From: Rhizobium etli 8C-3
Lineage (GTDB): Bacteria > Pseudomonadota > Alphaproteobacteria > Rhizobiales > Rhizobiaceae
Direction: 5' to 3'
DNA length: 64,000 nucleotides
Assembly: GCF_001908375.1 (NCBI RefSeq)
Contig: NZ_CP017244.1
Coordinates: 1,550,001-1,614,000 of the forward strand
In this document: piece after piece, positions 57,013-64,000 of the stretch
Layout of the letters: every line of letters begins with the position of its first letter
Position numbering within the stretch: the stretch's first letter is position 1
Position numbers and translations under genes: made by a program
Notes under the pieces: model-generated
The model's input: only the letters and a program-made list of their open reading frames with translations
Database searches by the model: none
Told to the model about the DNA's origin: nothing

Positions 57013-57990
57013 ATGCCGCTATTGTTGCAAATCCGGCGCAACACGCAGGAAACACTCAGAATTTACTGGATGCTTGTCCGCATAACGATTCCGATCGCGA
57101 TCGTGACGGAGCTGCTATCACGGGTGGGGGCGATCAAGGCGGTCGCCCCCACTTTTGCGCCCGTCATGAATTTGGTCGGGTTACCTGCGGAGCTGGGGCT
57201 AGCCTGGCTGACGGGCATGCTCGTCGGGATATGGGGTGCTGTTCCACTCATTTTTACGCTCGTTCCCGCGTCATCGCTGAGCGTGGCGGACATCACAGTC
57301 TTCTCGGCGCTCATCCTATTCGCACACGGTCTGCCTATCGAGCAGAAGATCATCCAGAAGGCAGGACCGGGCATGATCGCCACGACGCTGCTGCGCATCT
57401 TGGGCGGTTTGCTTTATGCCTTCCTGCTGCATCATGTCCTGACGGCTACGAACTGGTTGTCGGCTCCAGCAAAACCGGCCTGGATTCCAATGGGCGTCAC
57501 ACCGGATTGGGCCGAATACTTTCTTGGTCTTGCCGAGACCATGATGTGGATGCTTGTCATCCTTGTGGTCCTATCCTGGAGTCTTCAAATCCTCAAGGCG
57601 AGCGGACTGCTGGATCTGATGATGAAGGCGCTTTCGCCCGTGCTGCGTCTTGCCGGCATCCGGGGCGAGGCTGAACACCTTACCGCTGTCGGGCTGTTTT
57701 TAGGCATTTCCTACGGTGCCGGTCTTCTGATCCGAGAGGCCCAATCGGGGGCGATATCACCGCGTCAGATTTTTCTGTCGTGCGTGTTCATGGGTTTCGC
57801 ACACAGCGTGATCGAAGACACACTCATCGTGATTGCGCTTGGCGCTGATGTGCATGGTGTCCTGACGGGGCGGATCGCTTTTGCCATAATAGCAACAGCA
57901 ATGATTGCCACTTTGCTTCACCGGTTGTCTGACAAGACATTCTTTTCGCAGATGTTTCGGCAACAAAGCCCACAGGTGGAAGCCGGATGA
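57013..57990 (+). CDS. Nucleoside-recognition (Gate) domain membrane protein
   Basis: The 325-residue inner-membrane protein has about eight helices. Two Gate/nucleoside-recognition segments are suggested by internal similarity: TELLSRVGAIKAVAPTFAPV and later LMMKALSPVLRLAGIRGE, each followed by a glycine-rich helix. SpmA/SpmB and nucleoside-transporter relatives share this domain. ATG 57013 with GGGAGAG gives the start; the frame opens upstream into the operator region. Divergent Lrp control suggests transport of an amino acid, nucleoside or similar solute, but the substrate is unknown. Confidence 0.8.
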   Translation: MPLLLQIRRNTQETLRIYWMLVRITIPIAIVTELLSRVGAIKAVAPTFAPVMNLVGLPAELGLAWLTGMLVGIWGAVPLIFTLVPASSLSVADITVFSALILFAHGLPIEQKIIQKAGPGMIATTLLRILGGLLYAFLLHHVLTATNWLSAPAKPAWIPMGVTPDWAEYFLGLAETMMWMLVILVVLSWSLQILKASGLLDLMMKALSPVLRLAGIRGEAEHLTAVGLFLGISYGAGLLIREAQSGAISPRQIFLSCVFMGFAHSVIEDTLIVIALGADVHGVLTGRIAFAIIATAMIATLLHRLSDKTFFSQMFRQQSPQVEAG

Positions 57991-58983
57991 ACTTTGGACG
58001 AAAGGCCACGTCGGTCGTAACCGGGCTTCTCGTGCCCAGCATCTTTTCTGCTGGTCTATCCTCCGCGGCAATTGCCCCTGAAGTGCCATTACGGCAGTGG
58101 GATCGAGAATTCGACATATGCAATTGTCGTTACCTTCAGCTCCATCGCAACGGCGCTCGCCTCCTTGCTGCTTGGATGCCTCGGATCGGCGACAGGCGGA
58201 GGCTTGTCATTGGCCAAGCGGCCCCGGGTAGCCTCGCCTATGGACTTGTTTATCTGTTCCCCTACAAACCGGTCTTTCATTCTGCTTGATTTTGTCGTTT
58301 GGCGGCGCGCTGTTCTCGCAGGCGTTTTCGTTCTCCCAAGCCTGTGACGATCTGAACTCGCCACAACAGTGCGAGTTCACGACTTCAGTTCTGCGGAGCA
58401 TCGTTCAGCAGCGTAGGTTCATGCCGCCGGCTGCCATTTGCCCAGCGAGCACTTTTCGGTCTTCGATGTCATTGGAGCCGCTGCTCTGGCGCACCAGTGC
58501 CGCGCACTGATCTCCATTGTTGTTGTCATGGCGGAGCGCCAACCGGCATCTTCCGGATTGATAATCTCAAAGCGGAATTTGGGATGCTTCTCCCTCTCCA
58601 GCCGGTCATGGGACCAAGTCGGTTTGAGCCTGCGATAGCTTTGCCAATATAGCTTTCCTTTGACCAGGAAAGAGCGCATGATGCAATGCTCGTCAAGATC
58701 AGGCGTGATGCCTGGTAGCGAGGCTATCGAGACGGCAGATGAGTTCTGCTCGGATGGCACAACCATTCTCGTTCTATCAGTCGCAGCAACAGTCGAGTGC
58801 CCCAGTCGTCATTGAATATGGCGCCTCCGGAGGCATCCTAGGCAGCAGCCGAAGAATTGTCAGAACCGTACAGAGTGCGCTCAAGTCCTAGCATCGTTGT
58901 GTGCTTGGGCTCATAAATCAGCAAATAGCTGATCCTCGTGATGCTTGGTGTGGGACCGGGCTCTAGCCAAAGGAGAACCGTCC
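57991..58983. other. Long stretch with no recognised gene
   Basis: About 990 bases contain several short frames; the longest (minus strand, 58419-58766, 115 codons) has no family motif or ribosome site I can support. It may contain decayed sequence. The upstream region of the Crp-type gene lies at the right end. Confidence 0.4.
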
Positions 58984-59739
58984 ATGCCAGCCTTCTCACA
59001 GGCGACCGTTTCAAACAGATTGCTTAAGGCGTTGGCGCCGGAAGCCTTCGAACGGCTCCGCCCCGAAATGACCGCAATCGATCTTGGCCTCAAGCAAGTT
59101 GTTGTCGAAGCCAACGAGCCCACCTTACAGGTTTGCTTCATAGAGAGCGGTCTTGCGTCAATGGTTGCCGTCAGCTCCGACGATGAGGCGGTGGAGGTGG
59201 GGCACGTGGGACGCGAGGGTCTTGGTGGCCACCATGTGCTGTTAATGACCGAAACCACCCCCAACAGAACATTCATGCAAGTCGCTGGAACCGGAATAGC
59301 CGTGCCGATCGAGCACTTCCTGAGAATTGTCGACGATCATAAGCCGACAAGGGATTTGCTACTGCGCTACGTGCATTCGGCGAGCTTGCAGCTTGCCCAT
59401 TCAGCTCTGGCAAATGCGCGCTACAGCATGCAGGAGCGCCTCGCGCGATGGCTGCTTATGTGCCATGACCGTCTCGAGGGCGACAATCTCGCGCTCACCC
59501 ATGAATTCCTGGGAATGATGCTTGGGGTTCGACGTGCTGGCGTGACAAACGAGTTGCATATCCTCGAAGGCGTTCATGCCATCAAATCGACGCGGGGTAA
59601 CGTGAAAATCTTGGACAGGCAAAAGCTCCAGGACATTGCCGGTGGCTGCTACGGCCTGCCCGAAGCGGAGTACGAGCGACTGATAGGCATTCCGATGAGC
59701 CACATGCATCGGGGTCTTCGCATCGCATCTTCAAACTGA
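58984..59739 (+). CDS. Crp/Fnr-family transcriptional regulator
   Basis: The 251 residues contain an N-terminal cyclic-nucleotide-binding-type beta barrel (about 20-145) and a C-terminal winged helix (about 160-235: HEFLGMMLGVRRAGVTNEL). There are no N-terminal cysteines for an Fe-S cluster, so it is not an Fnr-type oxygen sensor. The ATG at 58984 follows AAGGAGA. This class, with HEFLAMMLGVRR-like HTH, is abundant in rhizobia. The effector is unknown. Confidence 0.87.
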   Translation: MPAFSQATVSNRLLKALAPEAFERLRPEMTAIDLGLKQVVVEANEPTLQVCFIESGLASMVAVSSDDEAVEVGHVGREGLGGHHVLLMTETTPNRTFMQVAGTGIAVPIEHFLRIVDDHKPTRDLLLRYVHSASLQLAHSALANARYSMQERLARWLLMCHDRLEGDNLALTHEFLGMMLGVRRAGVTNELHILEGVHAIKSTRGNVKILDRQKLQDIAGGCYGLPEAEYERLIGIPMSHMHRGLRIASSN

Positions 59740-60312
59740 AAAACATAAACAACGGCCCGGCGTCATCGCAGATTTCAATATTCCGGTCGCAAAAGTTTCG
59801 GCCGTGCCGCAGCGCGCGTCATTGGGGCCTCGTGGGTGGCATCCTTCAACGTGGGCGATCGGTGTCGTCAGGATGTGATGACATTGATCCTGCCGATCAC
59901 ATTGAAACAGACTGTCAGCACTGCAGCTCCTTAAATCGCGTTTGATCGTTTTCGGTGGCGTCCAAGGTTCGTGACGGCGCGCTCGGTCCTTTGTGCTTAA
60001 GACATTAAGTCCGGTTCGCGCTAGAGCCGTTGTGCCGAGTTTATGGGCGGTAGCTCTGGATCAGTCGAACTGCCCCTCCGGCTGGCTTTCAACGCTGCTG
60101 ACCAAGGACCGTGGAAGCCGGTGGGAAGTGCGGGCTCGGTTGCTCGCTGCGGCCTGACCCCTCACATCGGCCCAGCCGGCGCCATGGCTTGAGCGCTTGA
60201 TGGTTTGTCCGAAAACGCACAATCACTTTTTGCCGTTCGCCCTTTGTGCCATAGTTTTTCCTGACCCCGACGAGGCTGTTTTGGGCCGACTTTTGCTTTA
60301 TGGGAGGGCGTC
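59740..60312. other. Intergenic stretch without recognised content
   Basis: No supported gene, repeat or T-run terminator is seen in these 573 bases. The promoter of the small gene at 60313 should lie near the right end. Confidence 0.4.
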
Positions 60313-60609
60313 ATGGTTCTCTTTGAACTCCTCTCATTCACGGACGAAGAGGTCGATCTCATCACCTGCGCCCTGCGCCGATGGTCGCAAAAGAACCACG
60401 TTGAAATCCACAGCGAGCGTGGCCAGAACGCAGTCAAGCGTGCCATCGAGCTTGTTGCTTGCGGGATCAAGTCATCGGAAAAACTGGTCGAGAGGCTCAA
60501 CCGTGATTGCGGCCCTCCACCCGATGGCAATCCTTCGTCTCTGGCTGGCGGGAAAACCCAATCGGCTGACTCCTGTTCCGGTTCGAAACGTTCGTCAACC
60601 CGCGCCTGA
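60313..60609 (+). CDS. Conserved-looking hypothetical protein, 98 residues
   Basis: GGGAGGG precedes the ATG. The first 70 residues are helical and regular (FTDEEVDLITCALRRWSQ, then GQNAVKRAIELVACG), with a low-complexity tail from residue 68. It resembles short rhizobial proteins of unknown function. No catalytic or DNA-binding motif is visible. Confidence 0.55.
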   Translation: MVLFELLSFTDEEVDLITCALRRWSQKNHVEIHSERGQNAVKRAIELVACGIKSSEKLVERLNRDCGPPPDGNPSSLAGGKTQSADSCSGSKRSSTRA

Positions 60610-60815
60610 TATGCCAATCTTGCCGATGATTGCGACGAAGCACCTGATATGCCGGCAAAGATCTAGCGGCCGCTAATGGCTTCCTTAGAGCGGCCGCCGC
60701 CTGCAAGGTCCTTGCTTAGAGGATGTGCCTGGCGTTGGAACCTCCAGTTGGGAAAAACACAGGCGCTCGATCGCAGCACAGGCCAGTTCCCTGCCCGGCC
60801 TTTCCGGCGATGTCC

Positions 60816-62639
60816 TTATTCTCCCTTTGCCTCTCTTTCGGTCTTCATGCGCATGTAATGTCGCCAGCCGCCGAGTTCGGTAATCTCCTGTGCACCAGCC
60901 ACGGCATAAGCTTCACAGACGAACCCCGAGACGCTGGAGCCATCGTCGAGAACAAGCTTGCCGATGCCGAGCGGGCCGGGGATATTTTGCACGAAACGAC
61001 CAAAGCCTTCCGGAGGCAGCGCCCAGACCTCGACTTCGAGGCCTTTTCCCTGATACCCAGGTTGGCGCACCAGGCCGGGTTTTGGCGGGGCTGTGTTCGG
61101 AAGGACAAAAAGCCTGTAGTCGCCGGCAGTCCGGCAAATTCTAATAAGGCGCCCACCGCCTCCCGTGAGCTCGTGGTTGAGCGGCATGCCAGTCAGATGG
61201 GCCCCGACGACGGCAATCGGGATAGAGCGATCATCGGCCTGCGGCACGAGGCTTTTCTTGGGAATGACGGCCGCGCGGTCCTTGCCCATCCCTTCATTCA
61301 AGGCTCGGTGCATGGCGTCGGCGAAAGGGGCGAGAGCGTCGTCGGTAAAGGCCGGGCCGATCAGCGTAACACCGGCCGGCAGGTGCCCGTCCGCATCAAA
61401 TCCGGCCGGGACGGCGATCGCTGCGCAATCGAGCAGGTTTACGAAGTTGGTATAGCGGCCGAAATGACCGTTTTTGACAATCGGATCCTCCACCATCTGC
61501 TCGACGGTATAAGTGGTCGGCGAGGTCGGCAGCATTAGAATATCGGCCTTTTGCCATTCCTCCTTGGTCTTCTGCCTGAGCCCTTCGAGCTTGTATCTGC
61601 CCTCGAAGGCGGCAACGGCATCATAGGCTTTCGCGCCCTCGATAATAGCGCGCACCGTCGGATCGAAATCATCGGCATTCGTCGCCAGAAAATCCTTGAC
61701 CGCAGCCAGCCGTTCGGCGACCCAGGGACCGTTATACAGCAATTCGGCCGCCTGCCGGAACGGGGCATAATCGAAAGGAACGATGGCGGCACCGAGAGCC
61801 CGCGCCCTTTCGATGGCCGCATCATAGAGGCCCTCGACGTCCTTGTTGCCGAAGAATTCCCGTTCGTCACGATCGAGCACGCCAACCCTCAGGCCGGAGG
61901 CAGGCAGGCTGGCGGGAGCTGCCTTGCGTGAGAAGGGGTCGGCGGCGTCATAACCCTCCATCACTTTGCGGATCGCAACGCCGTCGCCGACCGTCGCGGC
62001 AAAAACGGTGACGACATCGACGCTACGGCAGGCGGGAACCACGCCGACATTCGGCACGAGCCCCGGCGTCGGCTTGATGCCGACAAGATTGTTGAAGGCC
62101 GCCGGCACGCGTCCGGAACCGGCCGTATCGGTGCCGAGCGCGAAGCTCGCCAGGCCCGAAGCAACGGCTACGGCCGACCCAGAACTCGAGCCCCCCGACA
62201 CATAATCCCTGTCAAAGACCGAGCGCGGCGCACCGTGGGGCGACCGCGTGCCGTTGAGGCCGGTGGCGAACTGGTCGAGATTGGTCTTGCCGATCATCAA
62301 AGCGCCGGCAGCTGTCAGCCGCGCCACCACCGCCGCGTCCTGCTCGGGGCGATAAGCAAAGGCCGGGCAGGCCGCCGTCGTCGGCAAGCCGGCAACATCG
62401 ATATTGTCCTTGACCGCGAAGGGAATTCCCCAGAGCGGCAGACTGTTTGGTCCGGGAGCGCGGGCCATCAGCTCCCTGGCGGCATCGCGTAAATCATCGT
62501 CGGGGGTCGGAGTGATGAAGATTGCCGGATCATCGGAAGCTCTGCGTCGGGCGATCACCTGCTCGACAAGGTCGAGGGGCGAAAGTCCGGCTGCATAGGC
62601 GGATTGGAGCGAAGCGAGATCGAGAATGGTAGGGAGCAT
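60816..62639 (-). CDS. atzF: Allophanate hydrolase (AtzF-type)
   Basis: The 607-residue amidase-signature enzyme hydrolyses allophanate to ammonia and CO2. Catalytic Lys K77 (FAVKDNID), the cis-Ser segment GGSSSG (149-154) and nucleophile S175 (DTAGSGR) are intact. The C-terminal domain (about 470-607) is typical of full-length AtzF. The ATG at 62639 overlaps the urea carboxylase stop (TGATG), so the two urea-degrading enzymes are coupled. This gives an ATP-dependent, nickel-free route for urea nitrogen. Confidence 0.9.
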   Translation of the reverse strand: MLPTILDLASLQSAYAAGLSPLDLVEQVIARRRASDDPAIFITPTPDDDLRDAARELMARAPGPNSLPLWGIPFAVKDNIDVAGLPTTAACPAFAYRPEQDAAVVARLTAAGALMIGKTNLDQFATGLNGTRSPHGAPRSVFDRDYVSGGSSSGSAVAVASGLASFALGTDTAGSGRVPAAFNNLVGIKPTPGLVPNVGVVPACRSVDVVTVFAATVGDGVAIRKVMEGYDAADPFSRKAAPASLPASGLRVGVLDRDEREFFGNKDVEGLYDAAIERARALGAAIVPFDYAPFRQAAELLYNGPWVAERLAAVKDFLATNADDFDPTVRAIIEGAKAYDAVAAFEGRYKLEGLRQKTKEEWQKADILMLPTSPTTYTVEQMVEDPIVKNGHFGRYTNFVNLLDCAAIAVPAGFDADGHLPAGVTLIGPAFTDDALAPFADAMHRALNEGMGKDRAAVIPKKSLVPQADDRSIPIAVVGAHLTGMPLNHELTGGGGRLIRICRTAGDYRLFVLPNTAPPKPGLVRQPGYQGKGLEVEVWALPPEGFGRFVQNIPGPLGIGKLVLDDGSSVSGFVCEAYAVAGAQEITELGGWRHYMRMKTEREAKGE

Positions 62640-64000
62640 CAGATTTCCTCCAGCACGACGAGGACATCGCCGGCTTTTACGTTGCGGCCGGGGCCTGCGC
62701 GCAGATCGCGGACCCGACCTGGGGCATGGGCGGTCACATTGATTTCCATCTTCATCGATTCGATAATGGCGAGCGTCTGACCGGCGATGATCGGTTGACC
62801 TTCCTCGACGAGGATCTTCCAGACGTTTCCGGGCACGGCGCTTTCGACGCCAAAGCAACCTTCGGGGATTTCGCCTCCAAGCCCACTGCCGGTGCCCTCG
62901 TCGACGACGAAGCTGTCGAGGCCGAGATCCTTCCAGCGCTTGCGTTCGGCCTCGAACGCGGCTTGCTGATTGGCCTTGAAGTCATCAATCGCTGGTGCAT
63001 TGGCAGAAAGCTCCGCCTCATAGGCGGCATAGCTGAATTCGGTTTCCTCGATGCGGACTGGATAACCGCCATAGGGGAATGCGGCGCGCGCCTCGGTCAG
63101 CTCCTCGTGGCTCACCGGAAAGAACCGGATCTGGTCAAAGAAATCGAGCAGCCAGGGCTTGTCCTTGGAGAAGAACGGCGTCTGACGCCACGTATTCCAG
63201 ACCTGAATCGTGCGGCCGAACAACTGATAGCCGCCGGGACCTTCCATGCCATAGATGCACATATAGGCGCCCCCGATGCCGACGGCGTTTTCCGGCGTCC
63301 AGGTCCTGGCGGGATTGTATTTTGTCGTCACCAGCCGATGCCGGGGATCTACCGGTGTGGCAACCGGAGCGCCGAGATAGACGTCACCGAGCCCGAGTAC
63401 GAGATAGCTGGCGTCGAAGACGACCTTGCGCACAGCCTGTTCGTCGGCCAGGCCGTTGATGCGGCGGATGAACTCGATATTCGACGGACACCATGGCGCA
63501 TTCGGCCGGACGAGTTCCTGATACTTGCGCATCGCAAGTTCGGCATCTGGATCGTTCCAGGAGAGCGGCAGATGCACGATCCGGCTTGGGACCTTCACCG
63601 CCTGCGCCGGCGGCAGGGAAGCTTCGATCTCGGCGAGCAGGCCGAGAAGGCGCCTACGGGTAAGGCCGCCTCCGCCATAGTGGATCTGCAGCGATCGTAT
63701 GCCCGGAGTAAGATCGATAAGCCCGCCGAGCTTCGCCTCCTGGATTGCCTGCATCAAAAGATGGACACGCAAGCGGAGCGCAATGTCGAGCTGCATTGGC
63801 CCATATTCGACCAGCAGGTTGTCGTCTCCCTGCCGGCGATAGATCACGGGGACCGGCCCTGCATCGCTTCGCCCGACGATCGGCGAGCCGGCGGCGTCGG
63901 CGATGCGCTTGACCATTGGCCCGGCGATCGGGTCTCCGGCGCGTTTCACCGCGTGGAAGCGGATTTTGTCGCCTGGTTTGAATTGGCCCATCTTCCATTG
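62639..64000 (-). CDS. Urea carboxylase, 3' part (runs off the window)
   Basis: 454 codons of the C-terminal part of urea carboxylase (full length about 1200) are open to the right edge with no start needed. The visible region has the KipI/KipA-like carboxyltransferase module (GPGGYQLFGRT and related) and a terminal biotinyl domain with ESMKM for biotin attachment. It makes allophanate from urea, bicarbonate and ATP, and the next gene degrades it. Confidence 0.9.
   Translation of the reverse strand, partial: QWKMGQFKPGDKIRFHAVKRAGDPIAGPMVKRIADAAGSPIVGRSDAGPVPVIYRRQGDDNLLVEYGPMQLDIALRLRVHLLMQAIQEAKLGGLIDLTPGIRSLQIHYGGGGLTRRRLLGLLAEIEASLPPAQAVKVPSRIVHLPLSWNDPDAELAMRKYQELVRPNAPWCPSNIEFIRRINGLADEQAVRKVVFDASYLVLGLGDVYLGAPVATPVDPRHRLVTTKYNPARTWTPENAVGIGGAYMCIYGMEGPGGYQLFGRTIQVWNTWRQTPFFSKDKPWLLDFFDQIRFFPVSHEELTEARAAFPYGGYPVRIEETEFSYAAYEAELSANAPAIDDFKANQQAAFEAERKRWKDLGLDSFVVDEGTGSGLGGEIPEGCFGVESAVPGNVWKILVEEGQPIIAGQTLAIIESMKMEINVTAHAPGRVRDLRAGPGRNVKAGDVLVVLEEI

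Overview
The window reads as accessory DNA of a rhizobium or close relative (Rhizobiaceae). It is GC-rich and dense in ABC importers, LacI, MocR, LuxR and Lrp regulators. It also carries SyrB-type proteins, a fused TreS-maltokinase, a long GlgE and decaying insertion or integrase remnants. No rRNA, tRNA, replication gene or CRISPR array was seen.

Layout. (1) 74-8858, minus strand: glgE, treS-maltokinase and glgB form a complete trehalose-to-alpha-glucan (GlgE) pathway in one tight operon. (2) 9200-16482: a DadA-like oxidase and a MocR regulator face a polyamine-type ABC importer. (3) 16845-21357: a CPA1 antiporter, an amine oxidase, and a divergent TetR/NIPSNAP pair with two matching operators. 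(4) 21836-24122: LysR and transposase remnants, then two SyrB-type proteins that share a C-terminal coiled-coil pattern. (5) 24181-32077: a dipeptide-type ABC operon headed by a proline-iminopeptidase-like hydrolase, a divergent LuxR solo and a second hydrolase. The LuxR carries the two ligand-pocket substitutions that mark the plant-signal-responsive (OryR/PsoR/PipR) subfamily. (6) 32515-36308: a DnaQ-type exonuclease, a small secreted protein, an XRE regulator and very small membrane-protein ORFs.

(7) 36545-51326: a sugar-acid region. It holds a broken SMP-30 lactonase, L-idonate dehydrogenase, a 2-hydroxyacid dehydrogenase, gluconate 5-dehydrogenase, gluconokinase, a beta-hydroxyacid dehydrogenase, two LacI regulators, a polar-amino-acid ABC importer and a ribose-type ABC importer. 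The palindrome TGTTATCGATAACA occurs upstream of the divergent dehydrogenase genes, of the amino-acid importer/LacI pair and of the sugar importer. A degenerate copy sits at the first LacI gene. This ties about 15 kb into one probable regulon resembling the E. coli gnt/idn system, with L-idonate -> 5-ketogluconate -> gluconate -> 6-phosphogluconate as the likely core route.

(8) 51544-64000: a candidate small RNA, a diguanylate cyclase, SDR and tautomerase pseudogenes, htpG, an integrase remnant, an Lrp regulator divergent from a nucleoside-recognition membrane protein, a Crp/Fnr regulator, and allophanate hydrolase with the 3' part of urea carboxylase, which runs off the right edge.
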